A stretch of 64,000 bases of DNA from Eledone cirrhosa (GCA_964016885.1 OZ024745.1:48211042-48275041); one strand, 5' to 3'. Positions 61,001 through 63,740 are shown, counted from the stretch's first letter. Made by a program: numbers and translations. The notes: generated from the sequence alone by a model not told the origin.

Positions 61001-63740
61001 TAATAATAAGAAAGTTAGTTACATTACTAAATCTTACCAAATTCTTGATTATTTGAAAATCATATGCAGAGTTTCAGGAAACAAAGCATAAAGGTCTGAC
61101 TTCACTCGTGCTGCAATGATTCTTATGAAACTCAGGCTTAAACCAACCACATCAGTTGTCAGGTCAAGAGTGCTTAAACTGTACGGTCAAATCAAAAGAT
61201 CAACTCATGGTGTGAGTAAATTATGCCTAGAAGGAAAGTTGGCTGATAAGAGAAGCAGAGGTCGACAGCCAAAATGATGGCTTCACAATGTCAACTTATG
61301 GACTGGACTTGACTTTTCCTCTTTAAACTCTGCTGTTGGTGATGGAACTTTGTGGAGAAAAATATCTCATGTTGATGCGCAGTCTGCAACTGGCTGAGTT
61401 TAGCGTCTGGATATATATGCAGTCTTCTATTAGAAATATGGTAATGAAGGGGTTAAACTGAATAACATTATGACATTTAGATTTAGATTAATAAATTATG
61501 GATGATTTAGATCCTACTATTGCTAATATGTGTTTTCTTGTGTAATGAGAATAATTTGGAGAAGTTAACCAATAAAATATTTTGTATTACATTTGATGTA
61601 TTTGCCTTGCAGATCTCCACTAGTTTTACTGTATTTCTATAGTTTAATCCTTTAGCATTTACATTACTTTATATTTACAATTGTATTTTTGTGGTAAAGG
61701 CTTTACCTCACATAATATCGAATCTATGAGATTTTGATGCTATTTATTTTGAGACAATACCTTATCATTGGTATGAGTGGCCAGTTACAGCTGGTTTGAA
61801 CAGAAAGAGGTGAGAAAATTCTGGCCGGATGTGGTCGGTTTAAATGCTAAAGGGTTAATCTAGCCATGAAGTTTGTTACATTGTACTCTTCCCACTAAAT
61901 TATAAATGTCTTTAGGGACATTCAAACATGATGGCATAAAAAACCTGTTGGAAATTATAACAATCTTTTCTCCCTTCAAATTGTAAAAACCTTCTAAGTG
62001 ATTAGTAGAATGATTCTGAATAGCTAGATCTACTCTGATGTTTCATACCTGGAGAACTTTAGCTTTTGACAACATTTAGCATGAAAGCTTCTATAAAAGT
62101 TACTTACTCTCTTGGGAGATCTCTATGAAACTATTCATACCTGTATACAATAGCGACAAGCATTTTAAGGCCATTTTTTCTGCTAAAGTAGGGATTAGCC
62201 TTGCAGGCTCAATTAGACTCATTGTGGAATCCTTTTTAAGACAATGTTTTATAGCCAGATGCCTTTCCTGACACTAACCCTTTTAGTTGCCTCCTACAAC
62301 ATACAAGGATGTACTTCACAGTTGTGGTTTACATAAGAAAGATTATACGAACATGATAAATGTTCGTATAATAGATCATGAAAATTTGAAGTTGGCAAAA
62401 TAAATTCAAAAAGAAAAAGCAGAAGAAAATAAGGAAAAACCAGAATTAAATTAAATATAATGGAGGCACATGGCTTAGTGGTTAGAGCACTGGGCTTGCA
62501 ATCGAAAGGTTGTGAGTTCAATTCTCAGACCGGGTGATGTGTTGTTTCCTTGAGCAAGACACTTTATTTCACATTGCTCCAGTTTACTCAGCTGTAGAAA
62601 TGATATGATAGGGACTGGGGTCCATATCATTCCACTGCAAAGTGGTCGTGGAGGTGCCACGGCAAAAAAGCACCCAGCACTCACTGTAAATGAGGTTGGT
62701 GTTAGGAAGGGTATCCAGCTGTAGAAATCAAGCCAGAATCAGTTCCTGTCCCACTCTTGCAAGCAGGGAAAAAGTGGACGTAAAATGAAATGATGATGAT
62801 GATGATAAAAGAAATTTCAATTTGTTATTTGATATTAACTACCAGGCATATGATGTAAAATAGTTTACATGTCTTGTATCTAATATATCTTATAGAACAA
62901 ACTTTTGTAAGTCTATAGTTTACAGTTCTTAAATATAATAACAAAATTTTGTAATTCTATATTTTACAGTTCTCATATGTAATATAGTGTATGTATGTAT
63001 GTATGTGTATATGTCGCCAAAAGGCTCTGGAATGGTGTGTCCTTGAGGAAAATGGATTTAATTTTTGAAATCTGTGTCCCAAGGAGAAGGTTTGGGGACA
63101 TGTGGAGTTCAAAAAGAATAAAAGAACCCCACCCTCAAAAAAAAAGAAAAAGAAAAGGATACTATCAATCATTGTTACTGTGACAATTTATGTAGTCTGG
63201 CTTTTATTGATTGTCTTCTGCATTCCTTCAATATGGCCTTATTATTCCATTCATCCATGCCATGAGCAGGGGGAGTTGTCACTATGAGGCAGAAAGTTGT
63301 CCTCACAGAGGTCACCTGAAGATACTCACACTAAAGTATACCACAAGCCATTGATACCACTTCAACATACAGCTTAAATGAGTAATTTTCCATAGAAACA
63401 ACCTTAGGGACAATCGATTATTCATGGGGATGGGCCCTGAGGAATAAATAATGTGATGAAGCATGGGGGAAACATGGTCTGACATGGAATAAAAAAAGAT
63501 GAAAGAAAGGTATTCTATTGTGAAAATTGCCCAGTAACGATTAGATAGTCTGCTACAAACTTTTGTAATTTGATTTTCATTAACAATATTTTTTCAAACA
63601 TTTTTTTCAGATACAAATTTCTAATTGACCGTTATGGAATGTTTATTAAAAGGAATAATGATGTGAACAACATACGCTCCATCATAAATAGATTTGGCAA
63701 AAAAATCAGAGCTATAACAAACCTTTGCCATAAATGGTAA
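1063..63740 (+). CDS. C3-like: Complement C3-like / thioester-containing protein, C-terminal 469 residues (12-exon join, 5'-partial)
   Basis: The join is 1063-1237, 4968-5140, 6522-6689, 9287-9426, 16306-16393, 17208-17276, 18655-18760, 19792-19875, 21023-21103, 23076-23144, 60478-60604, 63611-63740. Every intron has GT..AG ends and the phases agree, so 469 codons read open to TAA. Domains by resemblance to vertebrate C3: end of the thioester (TED) domain at residues 1-130, CUB second half to about 215, MG8 to about 306, a four-cysteine linker at 307-334, and C345C/netrin-like at 335-469. Telling stretches are YWQAEYDG, IFKWLMLQTNKNRIFSSTK, ISLQALADYSIKS, YLGPQDSSLTAID, HESCTILYPDKK and GTEYLIM. 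C3 family proteins are secreted innate-immune opsonins that bind targets through the thioester; that motif, the ANA region and the start codon are upstream of the window. No disabling change is visible. A2M-type TEPs lack the C345C end, so C3-like (or C4/C5-like) fits best. Orthology is inferred without a search. Confidence 0.88.
1590..1745 (-). repeat. Degenerate SINE-1 (tRNA-derived cephalopod SINE), minus
   Basis: Read on the minus strand it follows the SINE-1 order: GGATTGGCAGTAT, a B-box-like stretch, a GGTTAGCTTTGCCTTTTATCC-type stretch and an AATAAAG-type tail. It is much diverged from the intact copies at 9017 and 22831. Confidence 0.6.
1785..2070 (+). repeat. Two degenerate SINE-1-like segments in tandem, plus
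   Basis: TCTGAGTTTAAATCCTCC (B-box-like) with CAACTTTGGCTTTCATCC, then again TCTGAGTTCAAATCCTATT and GCCTGGCTT. These are two old SINE-1 bodies head to tail. Apparent short ORFs across them carry no domain. Confidence 0.55.
2071..2754. other. Intron sequence with TG-rich simple repeats, no gene seen
   Basis: TG/TATG-type microsatellite runs at about 2265-2425, a purine-rich AAAG/GAAGA stretch at 2475-2535, and unique-looking AT-rich intron. No coding pattern or RNA gene was found. Confidence 0.6.
2755..3400. repeat. ACACAT/ACACAA-rich degenerate microsatellite
   Basis: Low-complexity CA-rich DNA with irregular periods around ACACACCACAATACACATAC. It grades into the perfect 40-bp array next to it and looks like the raw material from which that unit arose. 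Confidence 0.85.
3401..4030. repeat. Perfect 40-bp tandem repeat, 15.75 copies
   Basis: The unit runs AACACAGAACACTATACACA followed by TACATGCTACCACTTTCACA. All copies appear identical. Because 40 is not a multiple of 3, each frame steps through all frames, giving long stop-free reading in all three + frames (for example 2966-4054). These ORFs are repeat artefacts, not genes. Confidence 0.97.
4232..4307 (+). mobile_element. CR1/Jockey-like LINE 3' end fragment
   Basis: GAGTTGTAGTGTACCTGAGC and ACTGTACACAATAATTTTCA match the 3' UTR of the LINE at 12535-12655 almost base for base. It is directly followed by a SINE-1 3' fragment, so this is a mosaic of truncated insertions. Confidence 0.7.
4308..4386 (+). 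repeat. SINE-1 3' fragment
   Basis: Holds the SINE-1 tail pattern CACTGGGGTCAATTTAATCG then ATTGCTGGCCTTGTACCTAT. Truncated at the 5' side and joined directly to the RTE-like LINE that follows. Confidence 0.65.
4387..4830 (+). mobile_element. RTE-like LINE, 5'-truncated 3' end with open C-terminal frame
   Basis: The frame 4393-4815 is open and reads the RT C-terminal tail: MLRWMCNVNVRERPSIDEL, RRLRWYGHVMRMEDDRWVKK, GRRSRGRPRKTWAEVVRADL and SREKRT. The RRLRW-GHV-RM and GRRSRGRP--TW motifs are typical of the C-terminal tails of RTE-type LINE proteins. Ends CGTAAAATGATGATGATTA. It is the best-kept of three copies and the only one with an intact frame over this length. It is a dead-on-arrival insertion in the intron between exons a and b, not a host gene. 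Confidence 0.85.
4968..5140 (+). CDS. C3-like: C3-like exon b: TED end, 'WL..Q..+..FSST' motif
   Basis: Acceptor aatgtag, donor AAG|gtaagc. The first two bases complete the split codon (Gly). It holds KYWQAEYDG, then TTAYSLLS, then IFKWLMLQTNKNRIFSSTK. The last stretch is the highly recognisable late TED motif; vertebrate C3 has WLNEQ..YGG.YGSTQ here. In this gene the usual Gly-Gly before the aromatic is replaced by Asn-Arg-Ile. Ends in phase 0. Confidence 0.9.
5210..5355 (+). repeat. Degenerate SINE-2/LINE tail fragment
   Basis: Contains GGACATCCAGCTGTA and ends in GACATAAAAACGATGACAATGATGATTGA, like the SINE-2 3' half. The middle carries CAGTGCTCAGGTGCACTACA, the reverse complement of the CR1-like 3' end. 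Old and mosaic. Confidence 0.5.
5645..6034 (-). repeat. Dispersed repeat, inverted relative of 18835-19100
   Basis: The minus strand of 5935-6032 (GCCCACTTATTCTTGGGAGG ... CAATTGATCTGGCTGGATCA) matches + strand 18845-18950 (GCCCACTTATTCCTGGAAGG ... TAATTGATCTGGCTGGATCC). Class not assigned; possibly part of a LINE. ORFs across it have no domain. Confidence 0.55.
6035..6182 (-). repeat. Degenerate SINE-1, minus
   Basis: TACCTTATTTTATCCCCAAC, GGATGAAAGGCAAAGTTGAC and a B-box-like ATTTGAATGTAAAGGGC, all in the reverse order of SINE-1. Confidence 0.6.
6212..6432 (-). repeat. SINE-1, near full length, minus
   Basis: The reverse complement shows the whole element: the GGGTTGGCAGTATCAGTAG head, GGATGCCATGCTTTGCAGCA, B-box GAGTTCAAATCCCGCCGAGG, CTTTGCCTTTCATCCTTATG, and the tail TTACTGGCCTTGTGCC. 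A longer central part (GGGTCGATTTAATCGACTTT) distinguishes this subtype from the copies at 9017 and 22831. Confidence 0.8.
6522..6689 (+). CDS. C3-like: C3-like exon c: last TED helix into CUB
   Basis: Acceptor gttttccag, donor GAT|gtaaga, exactly 56 codons. NTVISLQALADYSIKS is the final TED helix (compare F-ALA-Y in C3). FKLDIIDDLDQNEQEISNFLINRS then corresponds to the re-entry into the CUB domain. The acidic middle is lineage specific as far as can be judged by eye. Confidence 0.88.
6748..6894. repeat. CT-rich then TA microsatellite
   Basis: CTCTCTCTCC-type repeat to about 6866, then (TA)n to 6894. It lies 58 bp after the donor of exon c. Confidence 0.9.
7070..7965 (+). pseudogene. Decayed RTE-like LINE reverse transcriptase fragment
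   Basis: Interrupted reading in shifting frames: VKEAIKEMKNGKAIGLPEIV then TEMLKA, later NCYKGKGDAQERSNDRGIK, and RFNLVSY for the QFGFM-G-R block. This order (K-GKA-GP-GI-AEMLK; YKGKGDA-E--NYRG; FGF--GR) is the finger region of RTE-type reverse transcriptases. Several stops and frameshifts show it is dead. It may belong to the same family as the 3' tails at 4387 and 14705, but no overlap proves it. Confidence 0.7.
8225..8410 (+). repeat. SINE-1, full length
   Basis: Head GTGGATTGGCAGTATCGGTA, then GTCGGACGCCATGCTTTGCA, B-box region GAGTTCATTTCCTGCCGAGG, AATAAAGTATCAG, and tail GCTGGCCTTGTGCCAAATGT ending in AACAATTATT. A possible 8-bp duplication TTATTTTA flanks it. Confidence 0.85.
8534..8700 (+). 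repeat. Degenerate SINE-1
   Basis: TAGAATTGGTAGAGTGCCAG, then a body with TTTGACTTTACCTTACATTG and GATAAAATATGTACCAGT. Weak match in the right order. Confidence 0.5.
8765..8992 (-). repeat. SINE-1, long subtype, minus
   Basis: GGCACAAAGCCAGAAATTTA, AGTCAATTAAATCAACCCAG, ACTGGTACTTGATTTTATTG and TTTGAACTCAGAATG: the reverse complement of the long SINE-1 subtype at 6212. Confidence 0.7.
9017..9213 (+). repeat. SINE-1, full length with target-site duplication
   Basis: Starts GCACAAGGGCGGTGGATTGG and runs through GTCGGACGCCATGCTTTTCA, B-box GAGTTCAAATCCCACCGAGG, GGGGTCGATAAAATAAAGTA, to the tail ending AACAATT. A 14-bp direct repeat TTATTAATATCTTG lies at 9003-9016 and 9209-9222 and is the target-site duplication. 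It is the clearest full copy in the window; the insertion lies 73 bp before exon d. Confidence 0.92.
9287..9426 (+). CDS. C3-like: C3-like exon d: CUB second half
   Basis: Acceptor tttttcag. It reads LPEEDQNTITSLGLGSEVPF, then CYFEINSKVIFIEGKKKV, aligning with the G-G-G and C-FDLKV part of C3 CUB. Two donors are possible. The one at 9414 (gtaaga) gives phase 1 and a stop in the next exon. The one at 9427 (gtaagt, full consensus) gives phase 2 and keeps the frame, so 9426 was chosen as the exon end. A minus-strand SINE begins 25 bp downstream. Confidence 0.85.
9451..9793 (-). repeat. SINE-2 (tRNA-headed, LINE-tailed), full length, minus
   Basis: On the minus strand it begins GGCACATGGCTTAGTGGTTA (A-box TGGCTTAGTGG) and GGTTGTGAGTTCAATCC (B-box). 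It continues with AGCAAGACACTTTATTTTTC and TGCCACGGCAAAAAAGCACT, and ends in GCAAGCAGAGAAAAAGCGGA, then CGTGAAATGAAATGAAATGA. The same element is at 62463 in plus orientation. It lies 25 bp from the donor of exon d. Confidence 0.9.
9797..10230. repeat. TA, TATG and GA microsatellite cluster
   Basis: CT then (TA)n and TATG-type steps to 9955, (GA)n at about 9957-10014, then AT-rich DNA with TATATACATATGCATG-type steps to 10230. Confidence 0.9.
10233..10975. repeat. Degenerate ~50-bp minisatellite, about 15 copies
   Basis: Units share TTTCTAGCACACCTATGGA, CCACCATGAGGTTCCCC and TATTTAGCTGCT. Units differ by point changes and small indels, so the array is old compared with the perfect 40-bp array at 3401. 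It abuts the 3' end of the Helitron across a short TA run. Confidence 0.9.
11498..12785 (-). pseudogene. Helitron-borne two-exon ORF (107 aa), truncated Helitron-protein N-terminus
   Basis: Exon 1 is 12785-12705: MPTRKRSRLTSKKGTAIALR then QRIRRSQ, donor CAG|gtatga. Exon 2 is 11740-11498: acceptor ttttctctag, ETPAERESRLADRRLSRLVE, TSRTTRLADVNLRRQQ, TSRQTRLEAVAKGN, NPRYNFDQLF, stop. Join is phase 0 and open. Repeated 'ETP-ERE-RLA--R' arginine-rich segments are typical of the N-terminal part of Helitron-like helicase proteins. The Rep and helicase domains are missing. The LINE at 11890-12655 sits in the intron in the opposite direction. Confidence 0.6.
11890..12655 (+). mobile_element. CR1/Jockey-like LINE 3' end nested in the Helitron
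   Basis: The frame from 11916 to 12371 is open: MVRPHLEFASSVWNPYLARN, IDLLETVQRRATKRIP, YSERLASLGMDSLKLRRLAM, FFTLRVAEAWNKLPASIV, ending at TGA 12369-12371. VRPHLEYAS-VWNPY, LE-VQRRATK, RL--L-L-SL--RR and R--WN-LP are the hallmark thumb and tail motifs of CR1/Jockey-type reverse transcriptases. 5'-truncated. The 3' UTR is present as two similar tandem pieces (12391-12530 and 12535-12655) ending in (ATT)n. Confidence 0.85.
12908..13165. repeat. Small inverted-repeat element inside the Helitron (MITE-like)
   Basis: Left edge AATTTTCCCGTCTATAAATT and, on the other strand, right edge ATTTTTCCGCTCTATAAGGC resemble each other as imperfect terminal inverted repeats. Inside are two direct copies of a GGTGAGCCTTAT-ended stretch (12970-13003 and 13122-13153). 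Class is uncertain; a hAT-type MITE is one option. Confidence 0.4.
14227..14704. other. TA-rich intron stretch, nothing assigned
   Basis: Several (TA)n tracts alternate with short unique DNA (for example CAATTGTTTCACCTTAGCCG). No gene or known repeat was recognised. Confidence 0.5.
14705..14945 (+). mobile_element. RTE-like LINE 3' end, short copy
   Basis: Begins inside the family at GATGCGCATGGAGGATGACT after a (TA)n tract. The frame 14730-14927 is open: MKKCQELPVEGRRGRGRPRK, TWAEVVRTDLRSLKLTVEMT, ending SREKRT. The tail is GCGGACGTAAAATGATGATG. About 90% like the copy at 4387 by eye. Confidence 0.85.
15150..15374 (-). repeat. Old SINE-2-related repeat body
   Basis: Contains AACGCTAGCATAGATTGGAT, then GTGTTTTACAACTACATGTC and CTTCCTGATGTCAACCCTTA. 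The last part resembles the SINE-2 minus-strand core TTCTACAGCTGGATGCCCTT and CCTAACACCAACC. Diverged. Confidence 0.45.
15376..15719 (+). mobile_element. TTAA MITE family 1, copy split by a SINE
   Basis: TTAA followed by CCCTTTAGCATTTA at the left, TTTAAATGCTAAAGAA then TTAA at the right. The interior has AACCTCACATAATATCCCAC, TATTTTGAGAACAATACATT and GGTTTGAACAGAAAGAGGTG, shared with copies at 21132, 60778 and 61644. TTAA ends with CCC/GGG-type inverted repeats suggest the piggyBac superfamily. A SINE-1 lies at 15414-15537 inside it. Confidence 0.8.
15414..15537 (+). repeat. 5'-truncated SINE-1 with target-site duplication, inside a MITE
   Basis: Starts in the B-box region (ACGATCTGAGTTGAAATCCC) and runs to the tail TAGAAACAATTATT. 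It is flanked by ATTATTCTATATTTCCTAT at 15395-15413 and 15532-15550. The first ATTATT can be part of the SINE tail, so the duplication is 13 to 19 bp. Confidence 0.9.
15950..16268 (+). repeat. Old SINE-2-like 3' half
   Basis: GATAAGAAGAGCATCCAGCT then ATAGAAAACTTGC, later ACTCATCCAACCCTTGCTAA and GAACATTAAATGGTAATGAT with a GATGATGAT end. This follows the order of the SINE-2 3' half. The ORF at 15954-16145 crosses it and has no domain. Confidence 0.5.
16306..16393 (+). CDS. C3-like: C3-like exon e: MG8 start
   Basis: Acceptor gtttattttag, donor ATG|gtaata. It enters with one base completing Val, then reads YLGPQDSSLTAIDVDILKGH and YIPEESLKM. This matches the receptor-binding (MG8) opening of C3, where a RY-G--D-TMSILDI-MMTGF-P pattern is expected. 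It follows a 6.9-kb intron that contains the Helitron. Confidence 0.88.
16426..17040 (+). repeat. TTAA MITE family 2, degenerate, one and a half copies
   Basis: TTAACCCTTTTGATACCAAA opens the first copy, which decays around 16668 (CAGTAATGAAAGCG). A second partial body runs about 16845-17025 with AAACCTTCCATCATAATTTT and AGCTTAATAATGAAAAAGTT. The same body is at 18291 and 60663. Confidence 0.6.
17208..17276 (+). CDS. C3-like: C3-like exon f: MG8 middle
   Basis: A small 23-codon exon with acceptor ctttatttcag and donor AGC|gtaagt. The peptide LSADNLKHLKLNGKTTLTLI fits the MG8 strand that in C3 ends in a 'TL-IYLDKV' pattern. Phase 0 at both ends. It was found only through frame continuity and its consensus splice sites. 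Confidence 0.82.
17277..17796. other. Intron DNA with a G-run, nothing assigned
   Basis: AT-rich intron to about 17510. The DNA from 17516 (TCTAGATTATAAAAGAAAAC) has the look of a Helitron 5' start, but no matching 3' end was found. A run of 12 G is at 17743-17754. Confidence 0.4.
17797..18138 (-). pseudogene. Fragment of a retroelement protein with a CCHC-type motif
   Basis: The minus-strand frame reads KEGYKLRVLDKKCTHIGAAQ, LGLRVCESHRCCCRTVVDEF, CLHPLSCSLSAGWLPCHGTL and LEPAGHDQSDGKCL. The spacing C-x-C-x(9)-H-x(3)-C followed by a degraded 'R-DG--PD' block is like the zinc knuckle and restriction-like endonuclease end of R2/CRE-type LINEs. This family call is from memory and tentative. No start context or splice sites suggest a host gene. 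Confidence 0.4.
18291..18644 (+). repeat. TTAA MITE family 2, with a 117-bp insert
   Basis: TTAACTCTTTTTGATACCAA at the left and TATGGTAATTAAAGGG then TTAA at the right, 10 bp before exon g. The body AAAACCTTCCATC is broken at about 18385 by a segment that also occurs at 19321-19451, and resumes at about 18502. Confidence 0.65.
18385..18501 (+). repeat. Direct repeat of 19321-19451
   Basis: GGGGGTCTGACAGTATGGGC ... AACAATAGAAAATGT is almost identical to 19321-19451. The later copy has two small extra pieces (a TTAGTGG repeat and CTGAGTG). Confidence 0.85.
18655..18760 (+). CDS. C3-like: C3-like exon g: MG8 end
   Basis: Acceptor acatttcag, donor CTAC|gtaagt. It reads IPSNKVLTFHLLVVKDGYEN and then SIYRSTIQVYEFSKL, the last MG8 beta strands (C3: F-V---F-V--IQP--V-VY-Y). 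Ends phase 1. The Asn/Tyr-rich YENSIYRS loop replaces the usual NVELIQPG-type segment. Confidence 0.86.
18835..19500 (+). repeat. Dispersed repeat, class unknown
   Basis: Its first part is the inverted relative of 5935-6032; its last part (19321-19451) is the direct relative of 18385-18501. Several short ORFs on both strands cross it without a domain. It could be a non-coding part of a LINE. Confidence 0.5.
19792..19875 (+). CDS. C3-like: C3-like exon h: four-cysteine linker before C345C
   Basis: Acceptor taccttttcag, donor GAA|gtaagt. It reads HESCTILYPDKKINLFCDSK and then KTECICSG. Vertebrate C3 has the same order: ESCTRFYHP, then LNKLC, then ELCRC. The four cysteines and the ESCT...YPDK core make this the most diagnostic exon for a C3/C4/C5-type protein rather than an A2M-type TEP. 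Phase 1 at both ends. Confidence 0.92.
19908..20115 (+). repeat. SINE-1 with a triplicated B-box stretch
   Basis: GATTGGCAGTATTGGTGGAG to the tail GTAGAAACAATTATT. The B-box core GTTTAAATCC occurs three times in a row at about 19978-20010 instead of once. It starts 33 bp after the donor of exon h. Confidence 0.85.
20116..21022. other. Intron between exons h and i, no gene seen
   Basis: Holds a CATACATA-type microsatellite (20390-20455) and otherwise plain AT-rich DNA. No repeat family was recognised in 20660-20940. Confidence 0.55.
21023..21103 (+). CDS. C3-like: C3-like exon i: start of C345C/netrin-like domain
   Basis: Acceptor ctttgaatag, donor GTTG|gtgagt. It reads ICVNCSDNGRLNKITYYEEL and then ACKSNQV. 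The first Cys and the 'ACK' Cys correspond to the C-F-Q and ACEP cysteines of C3's C345C domain. The second Cys of CVNC has no obvious partner in vertebrate C3. Phase 1 at both ends. Confidence 0.86.
21132..21349 (+). mobile_element. TTAA MITE family 1, complete copy
   Basis: TTAACCCTTTTACATTTA at the left and ATTTAAATGCTAAAGGG then TTAG at the right. The interior carries TAATATCGAATCTATGAGAT and TATTTATTTTGAGAACAATA. It sits 28 bp after the donor of exon i. Confidence 0.85.
21360..21512 (+). repeat. Degenerate SINE-1
   Basis: TATTGGCAGAACGTTGGATT, GTGCTTTGCAGTATTCGTTC, TCAAATCCTGGTATGG and GATAAATAAAGTACCAGT, in the usual order. It directly follows the MITE. Confidence 0.6.
21515..22060. 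other. Intron DNA, nothing recognised
   Basis: AT-rich DNA without repeat or coding signals that could be named. Confidence 0.5.
22070..22287. repeat. (CAC)n joined to a GATCAT-type microsatellite
   Basis: CAC-type triplets with CGT/TGC breaks to about 22145, then repeats of GATCATCATCATGATCATG to about 22287. It is open on both strands (His-rich on +, Ile/Met-rich on -). These ORFs are simple-repeat artefacts. Confidence 0.95.
22300..22725. other. Intron DNA, nothing recognised
   Basis: Pyrimidine-rich patches and an ORF at 22414-22617 without a domain. No feature could be supported. Confidence 0.45.
22730..22828 (+). repeat. SINE-1 3' fragment, long subtype
   Basis: TATAAAATAAAGTACCAGTA then CTGATTTAATCAATTTTCCT and TTGTTGGCCTTGGGTCTAAA. 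It directly precedes a full SINE-1. Confidence 0.7.
22831..23015 (+). repeat. SINE-1, full length
   Basis: GGATTGGCAGTATCGGTAGA, GTCGGACGCCATGCTTTCCA, B-box GAGTTCAAATCCCGCCGAGG, GGGGTCGATAAAATAAAGTA, and tail GCTGGCCTTGTGCCTAAAGT. It ends 60 bp before exon j, so its ATT tail lies close to the acceptor. Confidence 0.92.
23076..23144 (+). CDS. C3-like: C3-like exon j: C345C strand 1
   Basis: Acceptor tcattacag, donor AAAG|gtatga. It reads VAFIKLLSIDSEIYTAEVIE and then FLK, matching the [20 protein letters not shown] region of C3 by position and by its alternating hydrophobic pattern. Phase 1 at both ends. The 37.3-kb intron that contains the 28-bp satellite follows. Confidence 0.85.
23225..23315 (-). 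repeat. SINE-2-like fragment
   Basis: CAGCTAAGTACACTGCAACA and GAAATGAAGTGCCTTACTAA resemble the SINE-2 minus-strand segment CAGCTGAGTAAACTGGAGCA with AAAGTGTCTTGCTCAAGG. Diverged. Confidence 0.5.
23670..23822 (-). repeat. tRNA-like SINE head
   Basis: The minus strand reads GGTGCATGGTCTAGTGGTTA, then GGTGTTGAGCTCACAATCAT and a B-box-like GTTTGATCGAGACC. This is a tRNA-derived SINE head, distinct from SINE-2. It is not a functional tRNA: no acceptor-stem pairing was found. Confidence 0.55.
23823..24285. other. Intron DNA, nothing recognised
   Basis: AT-rich DNA. A small direct repeat (ATAATGATGCCATTTA at about 23881 and 24063) is the only structure seen. Confidence 0.45.
24288..24420 (-). 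repeat. SINE-1, partial, minus
   Basis: CAAGGCCAGTAGTTTGAGGG, AACTGGTACCTTATTTAATC, GGATGAAAGGTAAAATTGAC and ATTTGAACTCGGAACG: the reverse complement of the SINE-1 3' part. Confidence 0.65.
24430..24707. repeat. TCC/CAT-rich simple repeats before the satellite
   Basis: Two copies of a ~40-bp segment (ACCTTCCTATTATCCTCATC, then CTCCTCCTCATC), then CAGCAG and TCC/CAT runs. It may be the expanded CAT tail of a minus-strand SINE-2 relative whose body follows at 24708. Confidence 0.75.
24708..24740 (-). repeat. SINE-2-like core from which the satellite starts
   Basis: GACAATGTTTACAGCTAAAT then GCCATTCCTGACACCAAC mirrors the SINE-2 minus-strand core TTCTACAGCTGGATGCCCTT, CCTAACACCAAC (9533-9565), and 62230-62280. 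The satellite monomer begins in this core without a break. Confidence 0.6.
24731..59287. repeat. 28-bp satellite array, ~34.6 kb, about 1,230-1,240 monomers
   Basis: The monomer is 28 bp with constant core TGACACCAACTGCTTTAG, then TAACCA and a variable 4-base end: CTCA, CTCC, TTCC, CTCT, CTAC/TACT or TTCA type. A 27-bp variant reads TGCACC or TGCACT instead of TGACACC. Divergence is very low and no other sequence interrupts it; one shortened unit is near 30103. It fills 93% of the intron between exons j and k. Stop codons in every frame rule out coding. The copy number is length divided by 28. Confidence 0.98.
59286..59310. other. Junction with telomere-like CCCTAACCCTA
   Basis: The last monomer breaks off at TGAC and is followed by CCCTAACCCTACCCTTACCC, then the next minisatellite. 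Eleven bases equal two units of the metazoan telomere repeat (CCCTAA)n. Confidence 0.7.
59311..60143. repeat. 21-bp GATCCCCTCCACCATCATCAT-type minisatellite
   Basis: Units of 18 to 24 bp built from GATCCCC, (T)CCACCA and (TCA)n. Most unit lengths are multiples of 3, so three frames stay open (His/Asp/Pro/Leu-rich on +, Met/Ile/Val/Glu-rich on -). These ORFs have no start context, splice sites or domains and are artefacts. Confidence 0.95.
60144..60420 (-). repeat. SINE-2-like body flanking the repeat arrays
   Basis: TCTATTTTCTATGCTTGCAT, CTGTGGCTAGATGCCCTTCC then TAATGACAACTACTTTACAG, later TTTTGTCATGGTACCAGCAC and AACCATCTTACAGGTGAACT. This order equals minus-strand SINE-2 (TGCTTGCAAGG; CTGGATGCCCTTCC; TTTTTGCCGTGGCACC; ACGACCACTTTGCAG). 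Diverged. Confidence 0.6.
60478..60604 (+). CDS. C3-like: C3-like exon k: C345C core with CFC
   Basis: Acceptor tcttttactag, donor TCTGG|gtaagt. It reads GPIFNEKMNQNITIQNGDCF and then CPDFIKGTEYLIMTNKYYETES. The D-C-F-C-P and K-G-T-E-Y-L-I-M pattern matches the C-REALKL..KKHYLIMG strand of C345C. Phase 1 in, phase 2 out. The phase match with exon j across 37.3 kb supports a real splice. Confidence 0.9.
60778..60991 (-). mobile_element. TTAA MITE family 1, inverted copy nested in family 2
   Basis: TTAA, CCCTTTAGCATTTAAACCGG at the left and ATAAATGCTAATGGG, TTAA at the right. The interior is the reverse complement of the copies at 21132 and 61644 (AAATCTCATAGATTCGATAT, CCGGCCATGACTGGCCATTC). 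Both TTAA sites are intact. Confidence 0.9.
61075..61425 (+). pseudogene. LINE C-terminal fragment
   Basis: A decayed frame reads LYGQIKRSTHGVSKLCLEGK, LADKRSRGRQPK, stop, WLHNVNLWTGLDFSSL and GDGTLWRKISH. The order H..LEGK..KR-RGRQ...W--N---WTG...WR is the C-terminal tail pattern of a non-LTR retroelement, different from the RTE-like family at 4387. Confidence 0.5.
61644..61858 (+). mobile_element. TTAA MITE family 1, complete copy
   Basis: 215 bp from TTAA to TTAA. The left end is TCCTTTAGCATTTA and the right end GGTTTAAATGCTAAAGGG. The interior matches 21132-21349 nearly base for base (TAATATCGAATCTATGAGAT, GAGTGGCCAGTTA, CTGGTTTGAACAG). Confidence 0.9.
61859..62229. other. Intron DNA, nothing recognised
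   Basis: AT-rich, no coding or repeat signal that could be named. Confidence 0.5.
62230..62335 (-). repeat. SINE-2-related fragment with the satellite-like core
   Basis: GACAATGTTTTATAGCCAGA, TGCCTTTCCTGACACTAACC, CTTTTAGTTGCCTCCTACAA. It is a single-copy relative of the sequence in which the 28-bp monomer arises. Confidence 0.55.
62342..62372. other. Perfect 13-bp inverted repeat, 5-nt loop
   Basis: ATTATACGAACAT at 62342-62354 and its exact reverse complement ATGTTCGTATAAT at 62360-62372, with loop GATAA. Could fold as a hairpin. No known function assigned. Confidence 0.85.
62463..62806 (+). repeat. SINE-2, full length, with LINE-like tail
   Basis: Head GAGGCACATGGCTTAGTGGT (A-box) and AGGTTGTGAGTTCAATTCTC (B-box), the body GAGCAAGACACTTTATTTCA and GTGCCACGGCAAAAAAGCAC, and the end TTGCAAGCAGGGAAAAAGTG, GACGTAAAATGAAATGATGA. 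The 3' end equals the RTE-like LINE 3' end. Confidence 0.92.
62807..63610. other. Last intron, 3' part, nothing recognised
   Basis: Short GTAT and A-rich tracts; ORFs at 62957-63287 are short and without domains. It ends in a poly-T acceptor tract before the terminal exon. Confidence 0.5.
63611..63740 (+). CDS. C3-like: C3-like terminal exon l with stop codon
   Basis: Acceptor cattttttttcag; one base completes Gly, then YKFLIDRYGMFIKRNNDVNN and IRSIINRFGKKIRAITNLCHKW, then TAA at 63738-63740. Vertebrate C3 is acidic here, with two extra cysteines and a GCPN end. This version is basic (KR, GKKIR), has a single Cys near the C-terminus, and ends in HKW. The mid-strand pattern (GK-TWVEHW) is only weakly kept. 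Confidence 0.85.
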